Shown here: one piece after another, positions 22,495-36,050 of the stretch
How positions within the stretch are numbered: the first letter of the stretch is position 1
Layout: every line of letters begins with the position of its first letter
Source of the DNA: Liquidambar formosana
Lineage: Eukaryota > Streptophyta > Magnoliopsida > Saxifragales > Altingiaceae
DNA: 64,000 nucleotides
Assembly (NCBI GenBank): GCA_039720395.1
Contig: CM077828.1
Span: 23,044,717-23,108,716 of the forward strand
Direction: 5' to 3'
Translations under genes and position numbers: made by a program
Notes under the pieces: model-generated
Seen by the model: the letters and a program-made list of their open reading frames with translations, nothing else
Databases searched by the model: none
What the model was told of the DNA's origin: nothing

Positions 22495-25400
22495 ATGGCG
22501 ACAGCGAGAACGGTGAAGGACGTTTCTCCTCACGAGTTCGTCAAGGCTTACTCCTCTCACCTCAAGCGTTCCGGCAAGGTCCTTCTCTCTCTTTCTCCCT
22601 CTCTGTATCATAACTTATTGTTACAGTGTTAAATGATCGTCTTGAAGCGTTTTATATCATGTAAATGTACGTGGAACTTTGTGCTTATTGGTTCGATTCA
22701 TGAAGTAGTGTATCATCTGATTGAATTTGTTATCGGTTCATATTTTTAAATCTATATATCTCCGTTGCTATGTTCTTGATTTATAGAGTTTTCGTTTTCA
22801 CATTGTCAACTTTTGTTTACTAATCTTAGAATCTGTGTCAAATTTCATTTTCTTTGATTATCTATCTATCTATATATATATAGACCCCAAGTAGTTTGGA
22901 TTAAGGCTTTGTTGGATTTTGTGTGTGTGTATTGTTATCTGCTTATATTGGTCAACAGCTGCTTTAGGGATAAAGGGAGTTGCGAGGTACTGATTAGTGT
23001 TGTTGCAAGTCATGTGTTATCGCGAAATGATGGCCATTTTTGTTGTAATTGTCAACTTATGCTAAACTTTGGAAGTCCTGAAACCTTCCTTTGTTTAATT
23101 ATTACACCAAATTTCATCGAATTAGGAAACTATTTGTTTGAATTTTGGTTCAAATTAATCAATCTGAATTATTTCCATAGATGGTTTGCTTGTTTATATC
23201 AAATAAACAGTTTTAACTTTTAAGCCACCCCACCATGTTTATGGCTTAAGCCATTTGTGTTATTGCTGTACTGTACTTCGGTGTTCTAATACTACTGTGA
23301 CCTACAACTACCGTCTACTGCTCCTGCTTCGATGTAAGCTGCAGTTGTTTTGACGCAAAATACATATGAAAAACTTTTTCTTTTATTTTTTTTTTTGTAA
23401 AACTAACTATTTATGGGCGTTCGTTAATACCATAAGTTGATTTACTCTGTAAGACTGTTTATTGAAAATAATGTGTTTTTAAAGGAAAATGGCTTAAGGA
23501 GTCTTTTTTGCTGTAAGCCATTTTACATGAGGTGGAATGAGGGCGCCTGCTACCTTTAACGATTTTCTTTCAAAGTTCTACCCATGTTCAAACGTCGTTC
23601 CAGCAGAAATCTCTGTGTGGCAACTAGGCATTCATGGTGATCTTCCCTTTCAGCACTCCAATGCATTGTTTTCCCCTCCTTTTCTTCTTCATGGCATGAT
23701 ATTGTTGATGAAATGCTATATTTTTCTGAGCGATTTGTTCATGTGGGATGTGGGTTTTGATACTACTGAACTTTTTTACTCGGTGGAAGTAGAGAAAATT
23801 TTCAAATTCGATCAATGGGAAATGCCCTTAAATTTTATGTTATGTTATTTATTTTTATCTTAAAAGAAGCCCTTTATCTCTCATTACCAAAAGTCATACC
23901 TTCGCATACATGGCACCAAAAGAACCCATAACAAAATTCACATGGCAGTCTTGAGCTTTTTGGGAACAGTTTTGCCTTCTCATGTGCAAGTTGGTGATAT
24001 TAAGGAAGAGGATCTCAAGATCAAATATATGGTGGCTTGAATCCTGTGAACCACGGTGGGTGCATTGAGTTCAACCCATGGAGGATAATGAAAAATTACG
24101 ATTTTAATGGTGATGAGAAAAAATGATGCTTCATGCTTGATGTAGGTAAACTCCAGTATTGATGAGAACGCTTATGGTGATAATAGCGCCACAGAGCATC
24201 ATGTTGTGATAATGTGTGGTCTCTTTGTTCTTGGTGAGATGGGTTAAGTGATGGAAATTTTGGGATATTTTCAATTGTCAGCCAAACAATGGGAAATAGA
24301 TTGAAAATTTTTTATTTTATGCTTAACTGATTTTACAATAATAATAAAACATAGTACATCGAAACAAATGGAGCTGTAATGTTGATATGGGCAATGCTAG
24401 CTATCCCGAATTCGGGATGCCCGAACAGACACAAGGGGTGGGACCCATTGTGGGATCCATACATTATGTGAGGAAAATGTAGCTAAGGAGAACATACACT
24501 ATGTGGTTGACTGAAGCCAACTACTGTGTCTAGAATCCCTGTTGCTTGGCATGAGATGTTTGATTGTGGTGTATGTATGGAGTGTGACTATCAATCAAAC
24601 TATATGGATGAATTTCAATCTTTTGACAAGTTAATGTAATTTTATACCATAAGAATTTTGAGACTAACATATTGCATGCCACTTTCTGTATGTACACACT
24701 ATAGACAGCAGTTCTCATGTTTTCTTTTTGTACCTGTTGTTTTCTCAAATAGATGGAACTTCCTCACTGGACCGATATTGTGAAGACCGCTACGTTCAAG
24801 GAGCTTGCCCCATATGACCCTGATTGGTACTATATCAGAGCTGGTATGTAAATTCTCTCTCTCAACCACACATATGAAAGCACATGATCAGTATTCTTGT
24901 TTATTCTTAAGTTATTTACTCAATTTGCAATGCAGCTTCGATGGCTAGGAAAATTTACCTGAGGGGAGGTATTGGTGTTGGTGGCTTTCAGAGGATCTAT
25001 GGAGGGAGCAAGAGGAATGGTAGTCGCCCACCCCATTTCTGTAAGAGCAGTGGTTCTATTGCTCGTCACATACTTCAGCAATTGCAGATGATGAACATCA
25101 TTGATGTTGACCCAAAGGGGTGAGTTTCTTTTTCATATTTTCTGGGTTCATGATTCATGATTGGCAGCTGGAATGTTATTATCTTGCTTGAAAGTCAATT
25201 AGCTATAGGACTTCCAGTCCCTTTGCCCTTTAGAAGAGCAAGGAGAAGATAATCCACTTACAAGGTGACAGATCGGCCCCTGTAACCCACCTGTTGGGAC
25301 ACCTTATCCTATGCATGCTGTGGTGCATTTTCCACCTACTCTGAATGTGTTGGAGACTACGAATAACACTATTGTTTACATTAAAGGCTTTTGGGAACAA

Positions 25401-25893
25401 TTTTTTTCTTTCATTTTATTTACCATCAGTGTGCAGTTAAAATTGTGATAACTTAGTTGTGGCTTCTTCAATGTTCTCCCTAACACTGGGATTGTTGTCG
25501 ATCACTAAATGTTATTTTCTGCAACATGCTTTCCAAAAATAAGGAGTGGACACATGTTGAGCATATATGACGAGCTCAACCAATTGTCAAGAACCTAACA
25601 GGCTTCTTCCTTTTTAAATCACCAAAAATGTTTGTATTCATGTGATACTTAGGGTCACTATTGGATTTACGTGTAATTAATGGACTATCTATTTTCTTGT
25701 TTAGATTGTCATGAATTTGTAAGGTTAGAAAGCATAATTTCCAGCGCACTGTAGTGACTGTGCATCATTCCCATCATATAATATTTTGGTATTCATGGAA
25801 ACTTTGTTCTTGTGTGCCAGAGGGAGGAGGATTACATCCAGTGGGCAGCGGGATCTTGACCAAGTTGCCGGAAGGATCGTGATTGCACATTGA
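22495..25893 (+). CDS. RPS19: 40S ribosomal protein S19 (eS19)
   Basis: This is a small-subunit ribosomal protein needed for 18S rRNA maturation and located in the head of the 40S subunit. Four exons join in frame: 22495-22578, 24753-24843, 24936-25119 and 25821-25893, giving 143 residues, the standard length. The protein starts [20 protein letters not shown] and continues [20 protein letters not shown], then [20 protein letters not shown]. The third exon holds [20 protein letters not shown] and [13 protein letters not shown], and the last ends [19 protein letters not shown]. All conserved eS19 blocks are present, with no break. The first intron is long (2.17 kb); open frames inside it (22909-23223 and 23537-23863) are not believed. 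The telo-box upstream fits co-regulation with other ribosomal-protein genes. Confidence 0.97.
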
Positions 25894-27234
25894 GACTTGA
25901 GAGATTAATTCAGGCATTGCCATGCATTGCATTAATACCTCAGGATTTTTGGATTTCAGTTTGAGTAAAATTAGATAAGAGAGTACTGTTGAATCAATTT
26001 TCTGCTTGGTCTGCTTGGTACTTTCCGTGAGGAACATGGTTGTTTTTTATTTAATGTACTAGATGTTAATTTTGGCTTTTACATTCTGAAGATTGTTTAA
26101 CGACTATTCTCTATTTTGTGGGTCACCTCCATAGCAGGGTGTAATGGAACTTGTGCTATCTGGAATTTGGATTGCAGTGTTATGCAGATACCACGATATG
26201 GGGTAACGGCACTCTTTGCCGTGATGTTCCTCTGTGGAAATTGGCATGAGATTTATAGTGGGCAAGGCATCTTGCTACATTTTAAAGTGGGTAATGATAT
26301 TGTTGCTAACATATTGTATTCTATTGTGTAAACAAATTATAACAGGGTTCAAAATCACAATTTAGTAGAAATCAATCAAGCTGGTGTACCCAGGACAGTG
26401 TGATGGGCCATCTCATGTGAGGAAGGAGAGGGGGGGGGGGGGGGGTGTTTTGGAGGATTATTATTCTAGAGAGATCTTGAGCCTCATTTTGATGGGCCTT
26501 TCAGGGCATAATAAAAAGAGTAGTGCTATATATTTTTAATTTTTTTTCTAATGATGTAAGTGTGTGATAATAATGTGGCTATTACAAACTTGAATAGATG
26601 GATTTCTTTTTTAATGCTTTCTAAACAAATGTCGTATTATTAGGATTTAATTTGGATCTTAAAATGTTGGAGAGAAAGGAAAGGGAATTAGGGAAAAATA
26701 CTTTATATTGCTTATAAATGGATTCCTTTCTTAACCATTTTTTTAAAAATCATTCTTCTATCTTTTTTTCTTCTTGAGTTTCAAGTAAAGGCCAGGGGAA
26801 AAAATTAAAATAATATTTAAGAATCAATAACATTTTTTTAAAAAAAAAATTCAAAATTTAGGAGTTATTTGATATTGAAAGAAAATAAAATTCAATGAGC
26901 ATTGAAGAAAATATTGAAAATGATTTGGGAAAGATTTAAGATGAAATTACCAGTTAAAACAAAGTTCACTTCACAAAAGAAAAAATGGAAAAAAATGGTA
27001 TTATAAGTTTTTTTTTGTTAAAAAAAATACAAAACCCGCAATCATTTGAAAATTACCGAAACACGCTAGGATAAATTCCAAAATCCAACTATCCAAAAGA
27101 CGGAATAATCAAACAATTCGAAGATTTTGCTAAGGGTGGGTCTAAATCCACTCCCTCTTCTACTAAATCCACACCTCTTATATTTTGTTTTTGAGGAGGG
27201 CTATTGCTACCACATAAAGTATTCTAAACCCTCC
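25894..27234. other. eS19 3' region and spacer
   Basis: The first few hundred bases are probably 3' UTR. The rest is AT-rich with a G16 tract (26430-26445) and A/T runs. A 71-codon open frame at 26116-26331 has no recognisable domain. Confidence 0.5.
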
Positions 27235-27560
27235 ATTAGTTTACACTTTTTAAGATTTTATAAAAATTATAAAAGATTGTTATGAAAACTAATCACATTG
27301 TTCACTAGAAAACGTCGTTCTGAACAACTTTGTCGAAGAAGTTTTTCCAAAATCTATCATTTAAACAGACTTTTTGGCCATTTACAATTTTTATTTCATT
27401 TTCCATGAAAAATGGTCAAAAAATACACATAAATGACAAATTTTGGAAACAAATTTTTTTACAAAGTTGTATGGAATGGTGTTTTCTAGTAGACTACGTG
27501 ATTAGTTTTAATAAATTTTTTTCATATTTTTCATAAAACTTAAAAAGATAAATTAAATGG
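27235..27560. mobile_element. AT-rich fold-back MITE, copy near the DGK promoter
   Basis: An inverted repeat about 300 bp long: TTTTTCCAAAATCTATCATT with AACAGACTTTTTGGCCATTT on the left pairs with an inverted AAATGACAAATTTTGGAAA on the right. It shows clear sequence similarity to the copies at 19500-19910 and 39540-39775. No transposase is present, and target duplications were not resolved. Confidence 0.7.
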
Positions 27561-27772
27561 GAGACTTAAAGTATTTTATGTGATGGTAATAACTTGATCT
27601 TTTTTTTTATACATCTTTTCTCATTTTTACTCGTGTGAATTTAGCAAAAAAAAAAAATGTAGATTTAGACCCGCCCTTTTGCTAATGTCGATTGTTTAGA
27701 TGCTGTGAGGCTGTAAGCATCACCACGGTCTCTCTCTTTCTCTTTTTATATTTCTCTCTCTCTAATATTCCA

Positions 27773-27868
27773 ACACGTGTCCTCAAAGGCAAATCTGTCG
27801 GCTGCCGCGTAAGCCACAGGGGCACCTCGAGATTCCCTTCCGACACCTTCCCCATGACGCCACGTGGC
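27773..27868 (+). promoter_or_regulatory. Two G-box elements upstream of the diacylglycerol kinase gene
   Basis: ACACGTGT lies at 27773-27780 and the 10 bp palindrome GCCACGTGGC at 27859-27868, the latter immediately preceded by TGAC. They are core sites for plant bZIP and bHLH factors and lie about 220-350 bp upstream of the probable first leader exon. Binding is inferred, not shown. Confidence 0.5.
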
Positions 27869-28079
27869 ATCCACGGAACTAGATTCTTCTCTACGCATCC
27901 TCGTGTTCTCCACGGCACAACACACCCCCGCTGCTACAGAATCCCAAAAAAAACAAAAAAGGAAGCAAAAAACGAAAAAGAGAACTAGAGAAGGGTGAAA
28001 ATTTTCTTTAAAATTAAAATATTATTATTCACTTGGAAAAGCTTCTGCTTTTCGATTTCGAAAATTAGGCAAAGCCAGA

Positions 28080-28210
28080 TTTTAGGGTTTTTGCTTCGAT
28101 TCCTCCCATTTAGGACACTGTTTCTCTCTCTCTCTCTCTCTCTAGATCATTCTAGGATTTGCTTTGATCGCCTCGGTCTCTCCTCTTCGCCAACTTCACC
28201 AGATCCTACT
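28080..28210 (+). other. Probable 5' leader exon of the diacylglycerol kinase gene
   Basis: A TTAGGGTTT word (28082-28090) and a CT microsatellite (about 28122-28143) are followed by TCCTACT/GTAAGTG, a good donor site at 28211. Coding begins only at 29437, so a leader intron is likely. The acceptor is not fixed; TTCACAG at about 29069 and TTAACAG at about 29150 are candidates. Confidence 0.4.
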
Positions 28211-29436
28211 GTAAGTGTTTTTTTGTTTTTAAAAAAAAAAAAATTTTCCTCATTTGAATACCAGTTTCAGTTTTCTTTTTTGTACACTCTGATTGGTTGC
28301 TGAGAAACCTGAGGAAATTGAAAAGACAATTGAGGTTTTTGAAGGTTGTGTTGAGTATGTTTTTTTTTTTTTTAGGTTTCCTAGTAGTAGTGGAGCGGAG
28401 GTTTTTGTTCTTGATGAACTATGTGGTATTACGCAAAATATAAGATTCAGTTTATGGCTTCTCCCCCCCCCCCCCCCCCCCCCCCTTCTTTTTTCCTGAA
28501 TTTTCTCGGCAACCAAACGAGCATTGGTGTTTTGTTGGATTGAATTTTGTAGGAACTGTTATTTATACTTGAAAAAGCCTTAATCTCTAAGAATTAGTGA
28601 CTGAAGAAATAAAGGACCTGTTTGGTTGTACCATGAAAATTGAATGGCTCAAGCAGAATTTAAATGGAAGGTACGAACCCTTGTCATGAATGGAGCCATT
28701 TGAAAATGCTGGGGCAATCACTATAACTGATGTCTTATGGGATAGGATTTTCTTTTATTTTTACAGGCAAATTTTAGGAATTCATTAAAATGCCTCTGTT
28801 TCCAATATTTACTTTCACTTGTAATGATGGCTGCCGTTCTTTCGAATTGCCCGGTTTACTCTCTCTCTCTGTCTCTCTCTTATTTATCCTTTTATTTTTT
28901 GTAGTGAGAATCTGATATAAGCTGCAACGCATTTTTTTTCTTCTCTCTTTTATTTTATATATATATATATATATATTGTTTTAATGTAGTTTCTATAGAT
29001 TATACCTTTCGTGTTTGTCAATGGGATAGTAGCATTTGCGATCTGGACATAATTTTTTGTGTTTCACAGGTATTTTCCATGTTATTTTTGGCACTGAGAC
29101 TTGATCAAGATTTAGGAACTTATGGTAATTGTCGTGGAGTTATTAACAGGTGCCTCTGAGAAATTGACAGATTAGATACAATCAAAATTTCGGACACGCT
29201 ATGCCCAGAACAACACGATGGAATGGTTATATTGAGTAACTTACTTCATGATTTTGTTGGACGAAGAGTGAATCCAGTAAGAAGATAAGTGATGCTTGAA
29301 AATGGATTTAAGTATTACTCTAGTGCACTTGTTTCCCTTTTCATCATGCTTAAATGACGGAACCATATCGGAGGATATTTATGTGGGCTAAGATAGATGT
29401 TGCGTTTGTGAATATATATCTGTGCAACTTTGAAGA
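28211..29436 (+). other. Presumed leader intron and 5' UTR of the DGK gene
   Basis: No coding sequence is supported. It contains a T run, a C23 tract (28463-28485), a CT repeat (about 28859-28880) and a TA repeat (about 28958-28976). A short upstream frame MPRTTRWNGYIE (29201-29239) may remain in the leader if an upstream acceptor is used. Confidence 0.4.
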
Positions 29437-32400
29437 ATGGATGACTTTAGAGAACCTGAGATGATGCTTTTTAGTTGGAACAACAAGAATCCATATGAAA
29501 TGGCAGAATCTCGTCTCTTCATTATCTCTTGCTTTATTGCTGCCTTAGTTGGAATTTTGACTATAGTGTACACTGCCTTCCAGTGGAGAAGAAACATCAA
29601 TTTAAGTTGGATGAAAGCTATAGCCAGGTCAAAGAAGAACCCAAAGGCTAGGCACAAGGTCCCTGTGTCTCCTCATGTTTGGATCTTAGAATCTGTGTCT
29701 CGTGGGAAAAGTCTCAACTGCTGTGTATGCTATAAGTCTATGTCGCCTTCTCAAAGTCTTGGACCTATGGTGAGTTCAGACAGTTTTATCCACCGTTGTA
29801 GCATATGTGGCGCTGCGGCTCACCTAAGCTGCTCCCCGAATGCACACAAGGACTGCAAATGTGTATCTATGATTGGTTATGAGCATCTGATGCACCAATG
29901 GGCTGTTCGATGGACAGAGATCACAGATCAACCTGATGAAACTTCTTTCTGTAGCTACTGTGAAGAGCCATGTAGTGGATCTTTTCTTGGGGGATCCCCT
30001 ATATGGTGTTGCATGTGGTGTCAACGATTGGTACATGTTGACTGCCACACTAGCACATCTAATGAGACAGGTGATATTTGTGATTTGGGCCCATTTAGAA
30101 GGCTGATTCTATCACCACTTTTTGTTAAGGAATTGAGTTGGTCTTCCTCGGGTGGATTTTTGAGCTCAATCACCCATGGAGCCAATGAGATTGCGTCTTC
30201 AGTGCGTGCAAGTATTAGGAGTCAAAGCAAGAAGTACAAGCATGGAAGTGAAACCTCTGTTGACACAGGTAATAGCTCTAACGCTGGTGACATGGAAAGC
30301 ACAGCTGAGACCCACCAAACAACAAATGGTTCTCATGTAATGGAGGAAAGCCGTAATGGTAGTATGAATACTGGGGTTCCACACCAAGATGGTGATGTAG
30401 GTAATAAATTGGATTCAAAGCCTTGCTTTAAAAGAAGTACGTCAATCAATCAGAAAGATGAGTCTCAGATACTAGGGATGAAACAGAGGTATGAGTTAAT
30501 TGATTTGCCCTCAGATGCGAGACCCTTATTAGTTTTTATTAACAAGAAGAGTGGGGCTCAGCGTGGGGATTCACTCAGACTGCGTTTGAACATTCTTTTG
30601 AATCCTGTTCAGGTCAGATTTTTCTATCGTGAGGTTTCTTAGCTGCTTACGATTTTGGGCATGTATTACATTAAATTTGTTCCTTCCACTTTTTCCCTTT
30701 CTTTGATTTGTTCAATGAACATAAAACCAAGTTGACCCGATAATCCTTTTGAACAATATTGGGATAGTTGCAATGGATACTGTCCTTTTCTTTTTCCCCC
30801 AGAAATCATAATGGTATTTCTTAGAATATTTAAAGTGTGACATACAACTGTACATTGAAAATCAAAATTTATAAAATAGTGCATGCACAATATATTAAAT
30901 TGTGGAATTACCCATCTTTTCCTGTGAGTTATTATGTATGTTAGAATAGCAGGATTATGGAAGTATTTTCATAGAAAATTATAGAAGCATTTTAGTTAAA
31001 ATATCTAAAAAAATCAACCTATCTGCCAACAACTGTTTGCCTTTAACATGGCCAAGTTTCTATATCTCCTGAAAAAGGTGCACTAACTTTAGGTAGATAT
31101 TTGAATGGTTTTCCTTAGTGAGGTGTTGAAATCCTGATGAAGTTGATGGTTTGTGTCTGAAATGCCATTGGTTATGTTTGTTTATAGAACTACTTTCATG
31201 AAGAATGAACATAATGGGAGATTTGCTTGTGGGTGATTCATGTGCTATTGTTTACACTGTACAAAGAAATTGTGGAAACAACTTCCATATGTTTTGCGCA
31301 AGAACTTGTTTTTGAAAATATTGGAAAGCATGACTTTTTTCAAAAGAGATTTCTGATGGGAATGTTGTTACTAATTGGATGGACTCAATTGGGCTTCTTT
31401 AATAAGGTAGTCATCTGATACTGAAATTCTGTGGTGTAAATGTTTAAACTTCAAAAGTAAAATTCTGTGGGGTAAAAGACTTCCATCAAAACAAAGGGTG
31501 TGAATGGGGAAAAAAGCATTAGTTGCCAGTTTGCTGCTTTGATGTAGCCTGCAATCTTAAAATCAAATTGCTCGTTGCTAAGGGTCTACTAATTTGACCA
31601 TGTGGGCCACTGTTTCATTTTGAACTTTTATTTTGTTTTTTGATGTTTGATCCACCTTTTCACTTGATTTTATGAAGATTAATTTTCCATTTTCACTGAT
31701 TTTTATTAAGGTTGACCTTGCTAATGCTTCTTACAGGTTTTTGAGTTGAGCTCGACACAAGGGCCAGAGGCGGGTCTTTATTTATTCAGAAGGGTGCCCC
31801 ACTTCAGAGTTCTTGTATGTGGAGGAGATGGTACTGTTGGTTGGGTCCTGAATGCCATAGACAAGCAAAATTTTGTTTCTCCTCCACCAGTTGCTATTCT
31901 TCCCGCAGGAACTGGGAATGATCTGGCCAGGGTTCTGTCTTGGGGAGGTGGTTTGGGCTCTGTGGAGAGACAAGGAGGCCTATGCACTGTGTTGCACCAC
32001 ATAGAGCATGCTGCAGTAACCATTCTTGACAGATGGAAAGTAGCGATTGTAAACCAACAGGGAAAGCAACTCCAAGCACCAAAATTTATGAATAACTATC
32101 TTGGTATGTCAACTTGTATTTTTTCCAAACACTTAAGATATGTATCTAGATTCTAGAGTATATCTTAGATGCCCTTGAGATAGGCCATAGTTTGGTTTAT
32201 GATCCTCATAGACCTACTGTAACTTTTAGGATTTACTGGTGCAACTTGTTTAGGTTGGGTTGGTTTGGGATCTGAAGTCTAAATCATCAACATGAGATCT
32301 GGTTTACCTTGATAGTTAATTCATTCAGCTCATTATAGACTTTTCCAAATCTTAGCTTCTAATCTCACTTGGTTTGCTTGGGTTACAAGATCAATGGTTC

Positions 32401-34944
32401 TAAAAGATCTTTTTTTTTTTTTTTTTAAATATATATTTATAAATCATTACATTGAATGATACGTATATGCTCAGGATTCCTTGGTTCATTGTAACTGTTA
32501 ATCCTAACTTTTTTGGTCTACCTTTTGAGATTTCTTCTGTGGTCATCTCAGATCGGCAGCAAATGCAACATTGAGTGTTTTTGTTGACTGATGGGCAGGT
32601 TTTGGCATATTATACCTTGAGTGGGACCATTAATGCTTAGTTTCTGTTTCCTACATGGGAAATTATATGCATGTCTTTTTCCTTTGAAAACCTTCCACTC
32701 AATAGTTTGTTATATATGTTCTCATGCATCATAGTAACCTATTCTGGCAATGTTTACAGGAATTGGGTGTGATGCAAAAGTTGCTTTAGACATCCATAAT
32801 TTACGTGAGGAGAACCCAGAGAAGTTTTATAATCAGGTAATCCTAAACTTTAACAGGAACAAATTTTCAAACGCTTAAGAAAATAACAACATTAGAGAAT
32901 TTGCACAAAAAAAAAAGTTAGACAATGCAGTCCAGGAAATTCTATATTACAACATTTAGGGCTGTAATAAGCTTGGATTTATTACTTTTTTGCGTGTAAT
33001 TTACATTGGCAATTCTTGCGAGCTACTGAAATTTCTATTTTCATTCTTTTAAGGCATGTACGATTTTTTTTTTTTTTTGTTTGGGGGGGGGGGGGGGGGG
33101 GCTCAAATTGACCTATTAATAATTCATTGTTGTGGAGCTTGCCAACCAATGATGTTGGCTGAATGGTTGGCAGTTTTAGGATTTTACTTCTGCCAGGACA
33201 TGGGAATGATAAGAGACAAAATAGAGCAGGGCAAACTTACATAGCTTTATGAAATAGGAAGGCTGTGGAATGCTTAGATCATACACAGCTTTATAGGGCG
33301 GAAATAGGTCATACTTTATATAGCATGGAGGACATATAATCCCTCCTTCCCCTTTCTTCATTCTATCTTTAGCCTCTTTTGAGAAATAGTAAGGTCGTGT
33401 GTTGACTTGAGATTTTTTGTTTTATTGGGCTTCTTATTGAATACATGGTATTAAATTTTCTTATGTTTTCATTGAAACGTCCAAAATGGTTATGTTTCCT
33501 AGGTGAATGCAACTAAACATACATTTAATTCCGGAACGCCATAATTTCCACTTTAATAGTGCATTTCGACTAAAATAATATAATTTTTTTACACACATAT
33601 GAGTCTCTTCTCATGAAACTGAGCATTTGAAAAAAGGTTCTGTGTCATTAACCAATTTTGCGAACCAAATCACATGGTACTCAAGATTTATGTTTTATTT
33701 TGAGTCCTTAGGAATTTTTTTTTTTTTTTTTTTCTATCTAAAAAATTATGTATGCTCCTCCCATTTGATTCATACGTTAACTCCAATTCAGCTTAAGTTT
33801 CATCAATTATGTTAAATAGAAAAATCAAATCCCACTTGTCCAAATTTCGTGACTATATAATTGAATGTAGTAAATTTAATTATCTAATTGGATGTTCATG
33901 ATGCATGATGTTGCTAAATGTTTTATATTATATCATACTCGAATCTTATGGATATTTGAATATTTGATTACTTGGGGATATTTTATCATTGTATAGACTA
34001 CTTTCAATTTATGATAGTGGTTTCATTGCAGTTTCAGGCTTGTATCTTTAAATATGGGCAAATGTATAGGCCTCTAACATAGTCAGTTAGTAATTAATTG
34101 CACCTAGCATTGTGAATATGTAGGCCTTAATTTTCCAACTCTCTCCATGCATTTCATAATTTTTACACTGTTTTTGCAGCATTTTTGAAACCTTTTTTTT
34201 TTTTTGGTTACATTGGATGGGAAATGACCCCTATACCTAAGACTAACCTAGCCCAAACCCACTCGTGTTCCACTGACCGGTGGTGTTCTTGGAGCTTCTC
34301 TGAAATGTTGTCGTTTCTAGGCCAATCAAAATGACCAAACAAAACTAAATTTCATACCTTGATCGGGCCAGGCAGATTACATTGTTGCCATTGTTGTTTG
34401 TTTCTCAATGATATTTTTTTTTATAGTAATTATCCTTATCCTATCTGCTAAACTAGTTGGAATATAACTGCAGTTTATGAATAAAGTTCTTTATGCAAGA
34501 GAAGGCGCTAAGAGTATAATGGATAGGACCTTTGCAGATTTTCCATGGCAAGTTCGAGTGGAGGTAGACGGTGCCGAGATAGAGGTCCCTGAGGTGAGTG
34601 TGAGTGGTTCATCTGTTTGGGTACAAGCTATTGTGTTGCCTGGTTGAGCCGTGGATGTTTGTATATTGTTTTATAGCATGATTTACAAATTTTGAAAATG
34701 GTATTGGGGAACTTGTAGTATTTTTATTTCCTGATAAATCCACTTGTTTATTTATTTATATATTTATTTGTTTTTTTAAACTCTTGATTTATAGAAACTT
34801 CTGAGAATATGTGATTTGATCTTTTGCTTATGATTGATCAAGCCATGAATTATTCATGTTCACATTTGGTTACGATTGATCAAGCCATCAATTATTCACA
34901 AATATTGCTCACGTTTCTTTAGCCATAAAACACCCCCCCCCCCC

Positions 34945-34976
<32 letters not shown>

Positions 34977-36014
34977 ATCCCTGGCCTGCAATACTCTTTG
35001 CAGATTCGAACTTGTTCTTAAATTTTCTCTAATTCTTGTTAATTTACTGCCAATTCGGCATGGAATAATTTTCAATTGTGAGCATTTACACTGGTTGCAG
35101 CAGCTCACAATTTTATCTATCATTCTTGCTACGACCCATATGATTGTGGCTTTTCTTTTTTCCTCTTTAACTTTTACAGGATGCGGAAGGTGTTCTTGTT
35201 GCTAACATTGGAAGCTACATGGGTGGTGTGGACTTGTGGCAAAATGAGGATGAAACTTATGATAATTTTGATCCGCAATCTATGCATGATAAGATGCTTG
35301 AGGTTGTGAGCATATCTGGAACATGGCATCTTGGAAAGCTTCAGGTGAAGTAGTATTTCAGGATAATTTTTCTTTTGTTATGTGCCTAAGTTTTTAAAGG
35401 ATTCTTTTATTGAATACTGAAATCCGTGGGCTGTTCTTTCTGACATGATTAGTGTTGTCACACGAGGGCCTAGTTTGAATTTGAGAAAAGGCTCAATAGC
35501 ATACACGGGCAGCATGGTTGAACCTGCAACGCAAAGCTGAGAACCAAAGATGACAGAGAGCACTTTTTCACTTGATATTATGACAATAAATTTACTTGGA
35601 GATGGAAACACAAAAAGCAGCATTTCAGCCTATGCCATTTTTGGCAGGCTTAATGTTTAAGCTTCCCAGACAACACTAAACATTTCACACTTGACTTACA
35701 TGATTGGAGTAGACAACATAGTATTCCTCTACTCAGATCTGTGTATTTTGATGCCCAGGTTGAGCTCTGGGGATTCTGTTTAGGGCTATGAATGTGTAGG
35801 AAAGTTTTTGAACTGCTCTTTTTATTTTCTTCTTCTTCCTCCTCTTATTATTATTATTATTGGGTCGGAACAGGTGGGGCTTTCTCGTGCTCGAAGACTT
35901 GCACAAGGGCAGACAATTAAGATACAGATTTTTGCTGCATTTCCTGTTCAAGTAGATGGGGAGCCTTGGTTTCAGCAACAATGTACATTGGCTATATCCC
36001 ATCATGGGCAGGTC

Positions 36015-36050
<36 letters not shown>

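Noticed and set aside
22909..23863. Two open frames of about 105 codons inside the first intron of eS19
   Set aside because: The eS19 exons on either side join exactly to the standard 143-residue protein; these frames have no domain and look like chance.
27682..27988. Overlapping open frames on both strands upstream of DGK
   Set aside because: The region is better explained as promoter (G-boxes, TC-rich stretch); the predicted peptides are basic and patternless.
31778..32082. Minus-strand frames opposite DGK coding exon 2
   Set aside because: Shadow frames of a clearly conserved kinase exon.
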